DNA of 50,290 nucleotides from Xanthobacteraceae bacterium (GCA_019746355.1 JAIESC010000091.1:1-50290), one strand, 5' to 3'; counted from the first letter of the stretch, positions 22,907-31,281 are shown. Numbers and translations: made by a program. The notes: generated by a model not told the origin, from the letters alone.

Positions 22907-23542
22907 GTGCGATCACCATTTCGAGGGCTCGCTTCACTCGTCATCTTCAAGAGCTCTCCCTTGCCAGGCGATGCGCAAGCCCACCCCGATCTGTTCGGCG
23001 GCCTTGACGATCTGCCGTCGGGCTTTTGCTATGCGACCGGGTTGATTTCGGCGCCGGGCGAACGTGCGCTTGTCGCCCGCATGTCTTCGCTGCCGTTCAA
23101 GGAGTTTGAATTCCAGGGCTTTCTGGGTAACCGTCGCGTGGTCTCGTTTGGCTGGCGTTATGATTTCAATGGCGGTGGCTTCCAGAAGATCGAGCCCATG
23201 CCCGATTTCCTTTGGCCGCTGCGGGATCGTGCCGCGGAATTTGCCGGGCTCGAGCCGCAGGCGCTGGAGCATGCCCTGCTGACCGAATATCGACCCGGCG
23301 CAGCGATCGGCTGGCACAAGGACCGGCCGGTGTTCGACGACGTGGTCGGTGTATCGCTCCTTGCTCCCTGCCAGTTTCGCTTTCGGCGAAAGGCCGGCTC
23401 GAAATGGCAGCGGCGTTCCCTGACCGTGGAGCCGCGTTCCGTCTATCTGCTGCGAGGCGCGTCCCGGACCGAGTGGCAGCACAGCATTCCCGGCGTGGAC
23501 GCATTGCGCTACTCAGTCACGTTCCGAAGTCTGAAGAGGTGA
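22907..23542 (+). CDS. AlkB-like 2-oxoglutarate/Fe(II) dioxygenase
   Basis: 211 aa from GTG 22907; TTG 22961 is an alternative and homology begins only near D-L-F-G-G-L (residue 28), so the start is unsure. The jelly-roll motifs are complete: H137 and D139 (I-G-W-H-K-D), H192 (W-Q-H-S-I-P-G) for iron, R201 and R207 (R-Y-S-V-T-F-R) for 2-oxoglutarate. F-L-G-N-R-R-V-V-S-F-G-W-R-Y-D-F is the substrate-lid segment of this AlkB subgroup. Family members demethylate alkylated nucleic acids. No LexA box was found in front of it. Convergent with the small gene at 23561. Confidence 0.85.
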   Translation: MRSPFRGLASLVIFKSSPLPGDAQAHPDLFGGLDDLPSGFCYATGLISAPGERALVARMSSLPFKEFEFQGFLGNRRVVSFGWRYDFNGGGFQKIEPMPDFLWPLRDRAAEFAGLEPQALEHALLTEYRPGAAIGWHKDRPVFDDVVGVSLLAPCQFRFRRKAGSKWQRRSLTVEPRSVYLLRGASRTEWQHSIPGVDALRYSVTFRSLKR

Positions 23543-23560
23543 CCGACCGGGATGTTCAGG

Positions 23561-23785
23561 TCACTGCGATCGGGCAGCGTCAGGACGCCGAGGCTGGTGC
23601 GGGGTGTTCTTTGCCCGTTCGGACGCTTTCTCGTGCGACGCCGTGGCCGATGCGTCTGCCGCGCGCGCCAGGCTGAGCCATGCCCTTGCAACGTCGCGCA
23701 ACAGCTTCCGGCCCGATGGCCAGAACTTGGACATCAGCGTGAGCGCCTCATTCGCGTGCCGCCTGTACTCGTCGGCTTTCTTCAC
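23561..23785 (-). CDS. small helical protein, DEYRRHANEA type
   Basis: 74 aa from GTG 23785, 7 bases after GGAGG. M-K-K-A-D-E-Y-R-R-H-A-N-E-A-L-T-L-M, then R-K-L-L-R-D-V-A-R-A-W-L-S-L-A-R-A-A. Same two-helix plan (Y-R-x-x-A helix, then A-x-x-W-x-x-L-A helix) as its relatives in this window, with a longer basic tail. Confidence 0.7.
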   Translation of the reverse strand: MKKADEYRRHANEALTLMSKFWPSGRKLLRDVARAWLSLARAADASATASHEKASERAKNTPHQPRRPDAARSQ

Positions 23786-23929
23786 GCCCGACCTCCAAGC
23801 CGATCCGGACTATGGATCGGATTGGCGCGGCCGTTTGTTCGCTAGCTGCCGCAAGCGTGAAAAAGTTCCCCGGGCGAGTGTGCTGGAGCCGAGCCCAGAT
23901 GGGATCCAAGAGGATCGGGAAGCGGAAAA

Positions 23930-24658
23930 TCAGCCCACGCGTTGCGGTGAAGCGGTCTGGGTCGCGGGCCGCGCCAACAGGCGTTCGCGGTGCGTCGCGA
24001 GCGTCACGTAGCATTCGCAGGCGATGGTTCGCAGCGCGTCCGGATTGACGATTTCGATCTCGCCGCGCCGATAGCGGATCAAGCCGGCCTCCTGAAAGCC
24101 ATGCGCCGTCAGCGAGACGCTGGTGCGCCGGACGCCGAGGAAGGCGGCCACCGCCTCCTGCGTCAGGGTGAAGCGGCCGCCGCAGAGATCCTGCGCGCGC
24201 AACAGCCAGCGGGCGAGCCGCGCGTCGAGGCTGTGGGCCACGTTGCAGGCCGCCGACTGCTGAGCCTGGGCGGCAATGTAGCGGTCGTAACCCTCGAGCC
24301 GCTTGCGGAACTCCGACCCAGCCGGGCCGATCCGCCGCAGCCAGTCGGCGTCGATGGCGAGCGCCGGGCCTTCGATCTGCACCACGGCGCGGTTGAGCGC
24401 GATGCCCTGCTGCAGGGCTTCCTGTCCGCCCACCGCGCCATCGTGGCCGATCAGCGCGATCTCGATGACTTCACCGGTTGCAAGTGCGACCACCAGCGAA
24501 ACCGCGCCGCCTTCGGGGAAATAGACCTTGTCGACCGCCCGGCCGGCGTCGTGCAGCACCTTTCCACGCGGCAGGTCCACCAGACGCAAATGCGCCGCAA
24601 GCTCCGCCCGCTCGTTTGCGGCAAGCGAAAGCAGAAGCTGGTTTCGGATCGGGTGCAG
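23930..24658 (-). CDS. Crp/Fnr-family transcriptional regulator
   Basis: Cyclic-nucleotide-binding-like beta roll followed by a winged helix: V-D-L-P-R-G-K-V-L-H-D-A-G, Y-F-P-E-G-G-A-V-S-L-V, I-E-I-A-L-I-G-H-D-G-A-V-G, then F-T-L-T-Q-E-A-V-A-A-F-L-G-V-R-R-T-S-V-S as the recognition helix. No FNR cysteine set and no clear cAMP R-S. The first ATG-like start (TTG 24589) removes the helix L-L-L-S-L-A-A-N-E-R-A-E-L that family members have. That helix is encoded upstream in frame with a CTG at 24658 after GGGGAA. I give that longer end; 219 aa (TTG) or 242 aa (CTG). Confidence 0.75.
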   Translation of the reverse strand: MHPIRNQLLLSLAANERAELAAHLRLVDLPRGKVLHDAGRAVDKVYFPEGGAVSLVVALATGEVIEIALIGHDGAVGGQEALQQGIALNRAVVQIEGPALAIDADWLRRIGPAGSEFRKRLEGYDRYIAAQAQQSAACNVAHSLDARLARWLLRAQDLCGGRFTLTQEAVAAFLGVRRTSVSLTAHGFQEAGLIRYRRGEIEIVNPDALRTIACECYVTLATHRERLLARPATQTASPQRVG

Positions 24659-24811
24659 CGGCGTTCCCCGTGCTCTGTCCGCAGGGCAACAGACTAGGCC
24701 AAAATACGTTCCGTTTTCTGTAAATTTCAGGCCCGTAAGTCGGGCACCGGGCAGACGTTCACTTCCGCACGATCTTACCCTTTTTCGTCAGTGCGGTGGT
24801 GGCCTGTGCAG

Positions 24812-25069
24812 ATGAAACCTGCGTGCTACGACCCCGATACGATCAAAACGCTCCAGCATGCGCTCGATCTCGCCTGGGACGCTTTGCCCACTGAACGGCG
24901 GCTGCGGACCAGCAAGGTGGCGCTTGCCGAGCGGATCCTATGGCTCGCGGCGAACGGCGAGCGCGATCTCGCGCGCCTGAAGGCCGGGGCGATCATCGAG
25001 CTGGTGCCGCCGCCTGACGACAAGCCCGACGTTCCGTCGCCGCCGCCGAAAGGCAGCACTGTGCGATAG
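24812..25069 (+). CDS. small conserved-type protein (YDPDTIKTL...)
   Basis: 85 aa from ATG 24812 (GTG 24791 is also in frame). C-Y-D-P-D-T-I-K-T-L-Q-H-A-L-D-L-A-W-D-A-L-P, then K-V-A-L-A-E-R-I-L-W-L-A-A-N-G-E-R-D. Its layout resembles short cytoplasmic proteins common in Bradyrhizobium-like genomes. The C-terminus is Pro-rich. It is divergent from the Crp/Fnr gene, across about 150 bases, and could be its target. Confidence 0.6.
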   Translation: MKPACYDPDTIKTLQHALDLAWDALPTERRLRTSKVALAERILWLAANGERDLARLKAGAIIELVPPPDDKPDVPSPPPKGSTVR

Positions 25070-25108
25070 TTGTCAGGGATGGGATGACCGCGCTGTGGGG
25101 CCGGTCTG

Positions 25109-25375
25109 ATGTCGTGGGGTGGGAGTGCGGCGACATGCTTCAGCGATTGGGTCAGCATATCAGGCGGCTGCCTGGAGCGCGCCGCGGCGGCCGAAACGAC
25201 AGCGGCCCATGCGACGGATCATGGCGTCAGGGAAGAGTATCTGCAACTCGCGCGGCACTGGCGCACGCTCGCAGACAGCTTCCAGTTCTGCGAAAGTCTG
25301 GAACGCTTCCTGCTGGATGCTGATATGCGCAAGGCGTCGCTTCAGCCGGAGGACAAAGGGCAGGGAAAGGTCTAG
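25109..25375 (+). CDS. small helical protein, YLQLARHWRTLA type
   Basis: 88 aa from ATG 25109. C-L-E-R-A-A-A-A-E-T-T-A-A-H-A, then R-E-E-Y-L-Q-L-A-R-H-W-R-T-L-A-D-S-F-Q-F-C-E-S-L-E-R-F-L. It belongs with the W-x-x-L-A mini-proteins. Its TAG stop lies in the CTAG that begins the palindromic element at 25372. Confidence 0.65.
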   Translation: MSWGGSAATCFSDWVSISGGCLERAAAAETTAAHATDHGVREEYLQLARHWRTLADSFQFCESLERFLLDADMRKASLQPEDKGQGKV

Positions 25376-25460
25376 CAGGCTGCTGAAAGGGTGGAGGTGT
25401 CATTACGGGGCGCACCCGCCAGCGCGTGAACGTGCTGATGTGTTTTCAGCAGCCTGCTAG
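25372..25460. mobile_element. 89-base MITE-like element flanked by CTAG
   Basis: CTAGCAGGCTGCTGAAA (25372-25388) is repeated inverted and perfectly as TTTCAGCAGCCTGCTAG (25444-25460), with 55 bases between. The outermost CTAG could be a 4-base target duplication, as made by some IS5-family transposases, or part of the arms. The left CTAG contains the stop of the plus gene; the right contains the stop of the CheB-CheR gene on the minus strand. No transposase is encoded. Confidence 0.7.
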
Positions 25461-28033
25461 CTGCCCTTCAGCGCGCGCAACTGGCGTTCGCTTTCGCGCA
25501 ACTGCTCCTCGACCTGCCGGCGATCGCTGACGTCGACAAACGTGATCACCACGCCGTCGATCTTGTCCTCCACCGTGCGATAGGGACGCAGCCGCATGTC
25601 GTACCACTTGCTGTTCCGGCTTTTTACCTCGCGGCGGATCGGCGCGAGATCGGCCAGCACGGTGCGGGCGTCCTTGATCAGCTCGTCATACTGGAGTTGA
25701 TGCGCGAAGTCGGTGATCGGGCGGCCTTCATCGGTCGGCGTGATGCTGAACAGCTCGGTGACCCGATCGGTGAACCGCTTGATGCGCAGGCTCGAATCCA
25801 GGAACAGCGTGCCGAAATCGGTCGCCGCCATCAGGTTCTGCAGGTCGCTGTGCGCGCGCGAGATCGCTTCGAGCTTGAGCTTCAGCTCGCTGTTGACCGT
25901 CTGCAGCTCCTCGTTGATCGACTGCAGCTCCTCCTTGCTGGTCTCCAGCTCCTCGGAGGTCGAGCGGTATTCCTCGTTGATCGATTGCAGCTCTTCGTTG
26001 GCGGCGCGCAGCTCCTCGTTGGCGGCATCGGATTCTTCGCGCACGGTGCGCAGCCGCGCCTGGGTCAGCTCGAGCTCCTGCGTCAGCCGGCGCACCGTTT
26101 CGTCCGTCGCCCGCTCCTCGCTGCCGGTGAGCTGTTCGATCTCCTCGCCCTCGATGAACATCACCACCGCGTTGCGCGCCTCGCCGAGCTCGTCGGTCTC
26201 GGCGGCCTTGACCTGGATCAGCACCCGCCGCGCCGCGCCGTTGAAGCGCACCGGGATCGGCAGGCTCAGCGTCGAGGCCTGCTGCTCGAAGATGCGATGC
26301 AGCGCCGAGCGCAGCTCGAAACGAAGCTCGGTCCGCACCAGGTCGACCACGTCGCCGGTCAGCGGTCCGCCGGATGGTTGCAGGTAACGGCCGGCACTGT
26401 CCGAGAGATGCACGACCCGATGCGTCTCGTCGACCAGGATGCTCGGCGGCGCGAGCTTTTCCAGCGCGCGGCGGTGCGCCATGGCGTCGTTGAACGCGGC
26501 CGACGGGCTCGCGGCGCGGCCGACTTGCGCGATCTGTTCGCGCACCCGGATCGGGCCAAGCAGCCGCGGCAGCAGCCGCGGCTTGTCGCCGGTGTTGACG
26601 GTCGACTGATAGATGCGCGCGTTGCGGTCGAGATTGCGGAACATGCCCGGCGGATTGTCCGCCGTCTCCGACGAGCCCAGCATCAGGAAGCCGCCGGGAT
26701 TGAGCGCATAATTGAACGTGCTGATCACCTGCTCCTGCAGCTCGCGGTCGAGATAGATCAGGACGTTGCGGCAGGAAATCAGGTCGACCCGGGAGAACGG
26801 CGGATCCTTCAGCAGGTCGTGGTGCGCGAACAGCGCCACGTCGCGCAGCTCCTGGCGCACCCGGCAATTGTCGCCCTCGCGGGTGAAGAAGCGGCGCAGC
26901 CGGTCCTCGCTGACGTCGGCCTCGATCACGCTCGGGTAGCGGCCTTCGCGGGCGATGGCGAGCGCCCGGGCATCGAGGTCGGAGGCGAACACCTGGATCG
27001 GCGGCCGCAGATCGTGCCGGCCGGCCTCCTCGAGCAGCAGCATCGCGACCGAATAGGCCTCTTCGCCGGTGGCGCAGCCGCAGACCCAGATGCGCAACGT
27101 GTCTTCGGGGTCGCGGCCTTCGAACAGATGCGGCAGCGCCAGCTTGCGCAGGCCTTCATAAGCCTCGGCGTCGCGGAAAAACGTGGTGACGGAAATCAAG
27201 AGGTCGGCGAGCAGCGCCTGCGCCTCGTCGCTGTTTTCGCGCAGCACCTCGTAATAGGCGGACAGCTCATCGCTCCGGGTGACCTGCATGCGCCGGGCGA
27301 TCCGCCGCAGCACCGTCGAGCGCTTGTATTTGGAGAAGTCGTGGCCGGTGCGGATGCGCAGATGCGCAAGGATGCGGCGAAGCTGCTCCTCGTCGATCTG
27401 CGGCGAGTCGACGATGGAGGCCGTGTGCTTGAGCCGGATCAGGTCAGCCAGACGCCCGGCGAGCTCGCGCACCGGCAGCACCACGTCCACAACGCCGGTG
27501 GCGATGGCGCTGCGCGGCATCGATGCATATTCCGCCTCGGCCGGGTCCTGCACCAGGATGATGCCGCCGGACTCCTTGACCGCCCGCACCCCGACCGCGC
27601 CGTCGGTGCCGGCCCCGCTGAAGATGACGGCAAAGCCGTCGCCCAGGCGCTCCGACACCGAGCGGAAGAACAGGTCGATCGGCGCGCGCAGGCCCTGCGG
27701 CTCGTCGAACTTGAAGGCGGTGATCTGATGATCGACGATTTCCAGCCGGCGATCCGGCGGGATCACGTAGACATGGTCGGCCATGAGCTTCTGGCGATCG
27801 ACCACCTGGAGCACCGGCATCTTCGTGCGCGCGGCGAGGATGCCCGGCAGCTCGCTGCGGCGATCCGGGTCGAGGTGCACCACCACGACAAACGTTGCGC
27901 CCGTATTCGCGGGCATGGTGCTGAAGAAAGCCTGCAGCGATTTCAACCCGCCGGCTGACGCGCCGATCGCGACAACGACAGGGTCATCGGCCCCGCGCGT
28001 TGACTGAGGGCTGTTGTCGACCTCGTTGGTCAT
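25457..28033 (-). CDS. CheB-CheR-PAS fusion protein
   Basis: 858 aa from ATG 28033 (GGAAAAAGACA upstream). Domains: CheB methylesterase about 18-200 with catalytic S26 (G-A-S-A-G-G), H53 and D144 (G-T-D-G); CheR about 215-480 with V-C-G-C-A-T-G-E-E-A-Y-S (317-328, SAM site) and I-S-C-R-N-V-L-I-Y-L (419-428); a PAS-like segment; a long coiled coil (about 645-740, E-E-L-Q-S-I-N-E-E repeats); and a C-terminal PAS to the end. Relatives often continue into a histidine kinase; this one stops at R-A-L-K-G-S inside the MITE edge. It lacks the CheB receiver domain. Divergent from a stand-alone CheB, with no chemoreceptor genes near, so a non-chemotaxis signalling role is likely. Confidence 0.9.
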   Translation of the reverse strand: MTNEVDNSPQSTRGADDPVVVAIGASAGGLKSLQAFFSTMPANTGATFVVVVHLDPDRRSELPGILAARTKMPVLQVVDRQKLMADHVYVIPPDRRLEIVDHQITAFKFDEPQGLRAPIDLFFRSVSERLGDGFAVIFSGAGTDGAVGVRAVKESGGIILVQDPAEAEYASMPRSAIATGVVDVVLPVRELAGRLADLIRLKHTASIVDSPQIDEEQLRRILAHLRIRTGHDFSKYKRSTVLRRIARRMQVTRSDELSAYYEVLRENSDEAQALLADLLISVTTFFRDAEAYEGLRKLALPHLFEGRDPEDTLRIWVCGCATGEEAYSVAMLLLEEAGRHDLRPPIQVFASDLDARALAIAREGRYPSVIEADVSEDRLRRFFTREGDNCRVRQELRDVALFAHHDLLKDPPFSRVDLISCRNVLIYLDRELQEQVISTFNYALNPGGFLMLGSSETADNPPGMFRNLDRNARIYQSTVNTGDKPRLLPRLLGPIRVREQIAQVGRAASPSAAFNDAMAHRRALEKLAPPSILVDETHRVVHLSDSAGRYLQPSGGPLTGDVVDLVRTELRFELRSALHRIFEQQASTLSLPIPVRFNGAARRVLIQVKAAETDELGEARNAVVMFIEGEEIEQLTGSEERATDETVRRLTQELELTQARLRTVREESDAANEELRAANEELQSINEEYRSTSEELETSKEELQSINEELQTVNSELKLKLEAISRAHSDLQNLMAATDFGTLFLDSSLRIKRFTDRVTELFSITPTDEGRPITDFAHQLQYDELIKDARTVLADLAPIRREVKSRNSKWYDMRLRPYRTVEDKIDGVVITFVDVSDRRQVEEQLRESERQLRALKGS

Positions 28034-28178
28034 TGTCTTTTTCCGTGGAATTGTTTGCCGGCGAGCATACCGGGACCGTCGAAAACTGACAACGCCAGAG
28101 CAGATTCGTGTGACAGGTTCCCGCCGATGACCGGAACATTGGACCTGACGCACGGGTTACCCCGCCGGAAAGATCCTC

Positions 28179-29198
28179 ATGGCCAATCGCGACATCATCG
28201 CCATCGGTACCTCGGCGGGCGGCGTCGAGGCGCTGCTGTTCCTTGCGAAACATTTCCCCCGCGAATTTCCCGCGGCCGTGATCGTGACGATTCATCTGCC
28301 CAACCACGGAGCGTCGAGTCTTGATGAGATCCTGGCGCGCGGCGGACCTCTGCCGGCTGCTTTTGCGGAACACGGCGCTCGCCTGCGAAAGGGCCGCATC
28401 CACATCGCGCCGCCGGACCGTCACCTGCTGATCGAGAACGACCGGATGGTCCTGGGGCAGGGGTCGCGCGAGAACAACTCGCGCCCGGCGATCGACCCGA
28501 TGCTGCGCTCGATCGCGCTGTGCTGTGGTCCACGCTCGATCGGGGTGGTCTTGACCGGCACGCTCAGCGACGGCGCGTCAGGCCTCTGGGCCGTCGATCA
28601 GTGCGGGGGAATGACCGTGGTCCAGGATCCCAGCGACGCGGCATTCCCGGAAATGCCGGCGAATGCGCTGAACCGGCTGGAGCCCGACCACGTTGTATCA
28701 TTGGAGGCGATGCCCAGCCTTTTGGCCAATCTGGTGACACAGCCGGCCGGTGCAGCCATGCCCGTTCCCGAAAGCGTCAAATTCGAAGTCCAGATCGCCA
28801 AGGGCCGGAACTCGTCGATCGACGAGATGGACGGACTTGGCCGGCGCTCGCCGCTGGCGTGCCCGGATTGTCACGGCGTGATGTGGGAGATCGACGAAGG
28901 GGAACTGGTGCGTTACCGCTGCCACGTCGGCCACGCCTATACGGCCGAATTGATGAGCGTGGCGCTGGACGAAAACCTGCGCCGGGCGCTCGGGAGCGCG
29001 TCGCGTGCGCTCGAGGAGCGAAGATCGCTCGCGAGCAAGCTGCAACAGCAAGCGGAGGGAAACGGCCAGACGATGCTCGCCGCGTCATGGTCGCGCCGTG
29101 TGCACGAGTTCCAAAAGGAGCTGGACATTATTCGCGGGGCCATCCGTCGGCTGGACGACTTAGCGGCGCGGCAGGAAGCCAGCACGGCCGCGGAATAG
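28179..29198 (+). CDS. stand-alone CheB methylesterase with zinc-knuckle tail
   Basis: 339 aa. CheB catalytic domain about 1-190: S12 (G-T-S-A-G-G), H39 (I-H-L-P-N-H) and D131 (L-S-D-G-A-S-G). There is no receiver domain. A C-terminal extension (224-330) has C228-P-D-C231, C248 and H249/H252 (Y-R-C-H-V-G-H-A-Y), a metal knuckle known in orphan CheB proteins, then a helical bundle. It begins 145 bases from the divergent CheB-CheR gene. Substrate receptor unknown. Confidence 0.88.
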   Translation: MANRDIIAIGTSAGGVEALLFLAKHFPREFPAAVIVTIHLPNHGASSLDEILARGGPLPAAFAEHGARLRKGRIHIAPPDRHLLIENDRMVLGQGSRENNSRPAIDPMLRSIALCCGPRSIGVVLTGTLSDGASGLWAVDQCGGMTVVQDPSDAAFPEMPANALNRLEPDHVVSLEAMPSLLANLVTQPAGAAMPVPESVKFEVQIAKGRNSSIDEMDGLGRRSPLACPDCHGVMWEIDEGELVRYRCHVGHAYTAELMSVALDENLRRALGSASRALEERRSLASKLQQQAEGNGQTMLAASWSRRVHEFQKELDIIRGAIRRLDDLAARQEASTAAE

Positions 29199-29273
29199 TT
29201 TTGATGCAGCGTTTCTTTTGCGCGATGATGCATGCTCGCTCGGGAGACTGGTCCCGAGGCAAAGGAAGGTGTC

Positions 29274-29744
29274 ATGCCGCTGTTCTACTTTGTCCTCCGC
29301 GCCGGCCGGCAGACCATTGCTGATCGCGACGGTCAGGAGCTTGCCGACGAGGCCGCTGCCCGTCGGTATGCGACCGACGTGGCACGGCAGTTGATGCGCA
29401 ATCGTGAAGGCGACACCCGCGGTTGGCGCGTGCAGGTTTGCGACGACTATCTTCGGCCTCTTTTCGAAGTCTTCTTCGCGGAGGTCGATGAAAGCCTCAA
29501 GGGTTATCCTCCGGGTTACCAACGCGCGATCGGCCAGGTGGCCCGCACGGCAGCGGGCCTCAATGACGCCGTCACGGCGATGCGCGTCACCCTGACCGAT
29601 GTTCAGACCACTTTGCAGCGTGCTGGCCGGTTGTTGGCGTCGCTGTCGCCCCGGGGGGGCGCTGACGCGCGTGACGCGGAGTGCGCGAGGGGCAGGGAAC
29701 ATGGGACCGGGCCGCGTCGTTCAAATACGCAGGGACGGGGCTGA
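29274..29744 (+). CDS. DUF6894-like small protein
   Basis: 156 aa from ATG 29274 (AAGGAAGG upstream). M-P-L-F-Y-F-V-L-R-A-G, D-R-D-G-Q-E-L-A-D-E-A-A-A-R-R-Y-A and W-R-V-Q-V-C-D-D, F-E-V-F-F match the short F-Y-F...D-x-x-G-x-x-x-x-D family common in Hyphomicrobiales. The C-terminal half (helix with T-A-A-G-L-N-D-A-V-T-A, then a disordered basic tail) is longer than usual. Function unknown. Confidence 0.65.
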   Translation: MPLFYFVLRAGRQTIADRDGQELADEAAARRYATDVARQLMRNREGDTRGWRVQVCDDYLRPLFEVFFAEVDESLKGYPPGYQRAIGQVARTAAGLNDAVTAMRVTLTDVQTTLQRAGRLLASLSPRGGADARDAECARGREHGTGPRRSNTQGRG

Positions 29745-29806
29745 CGGCGGCGACGTTGTTTCCGTTGCAATGGGCTGCCGCTCGTTTCCCGCCACGGTGG
29801 CGTTCG

Positions 29807-30250
29807 ATGTACGCGTCCAAGTCTCGCCGTATCCTCATCGTCGAAGACGACGCGCTGCTCGCTTGGGAGCTTCAGGACATCCTGTCGGGTCACGGCTATG
29901 AGCTGCTCGGGCCGATCGGCCGCCTGCCGATCCTGCTGCGCCACCTGCAGAAAATCCTCCCCGACGCGGTGAGCGAGGCGGCGATCGATGCGGCGTTGCT
30001 CGACATCACGATCGACGGCGGGCCGGTGTTTCCCGCCGCCGACATGCTGGCGCGGGCCAACGTTCCGTTCGCCTTCGTGTCGGGCCACGCCCGCTTGATG
30101 ATCCCGCAGGCGCATCGGCAACGGCCGCTGCTCAGCAGGCCGATTCGTCCTGCCGACGTTCTCGACACCGTTGCCGGATTGATTGAAACGCTGCGAACCG
30201 GCCAGCGGGTCGAGTTCGCGCACGCGCGGCATCCAGGCCCGCGCGGCTGA
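29807..30250 (+). CDS. single-domain response regulator (receiver only)
   Basis: 147 aa from ATG 29807. I-L-I-V-E-D-D (acidic pair D14, D15), phospho-acceptor D66 in A-A-L-L-D-I-T-I-D-G, and V-S-G-H (S92). The conserved Lys of the K-P-F/I loop is replaced by Arg (R111 in S-R-P-I-R-P), which could alter phospho-signalling. No output domain. It may act with the CheB-CheR-PAS protein or a distant kinase. Convergent with the gene at 30254, 3 bases apart. Confidence 0.82.
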   Translation: MYASKSRRILIVEDDALLAWELQDILSGHGYELLGPIGRLPILLRHLQKILPDAVSEAAIDAALLDITIDGGPVFPAADMLARANVPFAFVSGHARLMIPQAHRQRPLLSRPIRPADVLDTVAGLIETLRTGQRVEFAHARHPGPRG

Positions 30251-30253
30251 CGC

Positions 30254-30556
30254 TTACGCTGCGTGGCGCTTCCGGGTTCTGGCTGCTTTCTTCGCGGAAC
30301 GCGAGCGCTCGGCCGCCGGTCTCTGCGCGGACGCTTTGCCGCCGAGCCGTCCGCCTTTCCGCGATGGCGCGTGATCTTCCGGCTCGCCGCGGCCCGATCC
30401 GCTCTTCTTGCCGCCGTGCGTTTCCTTGTTGACGGTGGCCCAGGCGCGCCGCTCCGCTTCGTCGTGCGATACGCCGCGGCTTTCGTAGCCCTCTTCGATG
30501 TGCTCGGCCTGTCGCTTCTGCTTGTCGGTGTAGCTGGATTTGTCACCGCGGGGCAT
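30254..30556 (-). CDS. small basic protein ('plasmid stabilization'-annotated type)
   Basis: 100 aa from ATG 30556 (GAGGACGACAGCC upstream). M-P-R-G-D-K-S-S-Y-T-D-K-Q-K-R-Q-A-E-H-I, then G-V-S-H-D-E-A-E-R-R-A-W-A-T-V-N-K-E, then a Gly/Lys/Arg-rich tail. Homologues are often labelled plasmid stabilization proteins without evidence. The R-A-W-A-T-V-N-K core resembles ChaB-like small proteins. Probably nucleic-acid associated. Confidence 0.7.
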   Translation of the reverse strand: MPRGDKSSYTDKQKRQAEHIEEGYESRGVSHDEAERRAWATVNKETHGGKKSGSGRGEPEDHAPSRKGGRLGGKASAQRPAAERSRSAKKAARTRKRHAA

Positions 30557-30680
30557 GGCTGTCGTCCTCGAGTCATTGGCGCGCCCTTGATCGGGCAACA
30601 GGCGGCAAGCCGCTTCCGTTCCAGCCAGCCGGACGTCGTTTGATCGCTTCATGCCCGCGCGAGTGGGCGGCGGGCCGGCG

Positions 30681-30899
30681 TCAGTGTCGTGTTTCGCGTC
30701 CGGTCTCGGCGGCCTCGCCGAACTCCTCGGCCGCCTCCGCGAGCCAGCGCCATGTTTTCGCGATTTGCTTCAGGCTGTCGCGCTCCTGCGGATTCTCCCG
30801 CGCCATTCGCTCGCATTCTGCCGCGCGTTGAAGATAGAGCTCGCTCATCTGCTGCATGACCGTCTCCGTCGTCAGAACGGGTCGAAACACACCATTCAT
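30681..30899 (-). CDS. small helical protein, AECERMA/AKTWRWLA type
   Basis: 72 aa from ATG 30899, preceded by GGAGAGAGCAGG; ATG 30857 (58 aa, GGAGACGGTC upstream) is the alternative. S-E-L-Y-L-Q-R-A-A-E-C-E-R-M-A, then L-K-Q-I-A-K-T-W-R-W-L-A-E-A-A. Direct paralogue of the 18562 product. The shorter form matches that relative in length, so both starts may be used. Confidence 0.75.
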   Translation of the reverse strand: MNGVFRPVLTTETVMQQMSELYLQRAAECERMARENPQERDSLKQIAKTWRWLAEAAEEFGEAAETGRETRH

Positions 30900-31281
30900 C
30901 CTGCTCTCTCCACCTAGGCAATTCCTGCAGTGGCATGGGGGTTCGCGACGTGTCGGAAACCCGACAATCACAAATGGGCGTTGGGGAACCGATCGGGCGC
31001 ACTTCAAATCGGACCTATTCCCGCTCGTTCGAGGGCATCAACCGGTGATGCCGCGGGTCGAGCGGGGAGCGGCGCTTGCGGGTCCGGCCCATCAAGCCGG
31101 ACACCCCGAGGCGCCTCGGATCCCGCCTCATGGGCACTATGACCCTGGCGCGGGGAGCACTGCTGGACCGCCGGTTAGAGAGCGTGAACCGGAAGGGCCC
31201 ACGCGTTCATGTTCGACGCGACGATCCGAAACGAAACTTCAAGCCGCAGACCCGCGTTGACGGCTGACCACGGAGGCATTG
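30900..31281. other. 382-base gap without a supported gene
   Basis: Only weak frames occur, for example one at 31076-31267 rich in Arg, without a ribosome site. A short dyad GTCGG-AAAC-CCGAC is near 30950. It probably carries promoters for the genes on either side; none could be identified with confidence. Confidence 0.4.

Noticed and set aside
25697..27958. 753-codon open frame on the plus strand opposite CheB-CheR
   Set aside because: It is antisense to motif-complete CheB/CheR domains; its Arg/His/Leu-rich composition is the usual shadow of a high-GC gene.
31076..31267. Possible 63-codon Arg-rich gene
   Set aside because: No ribosome site and no pattern beyond high-GC composition.
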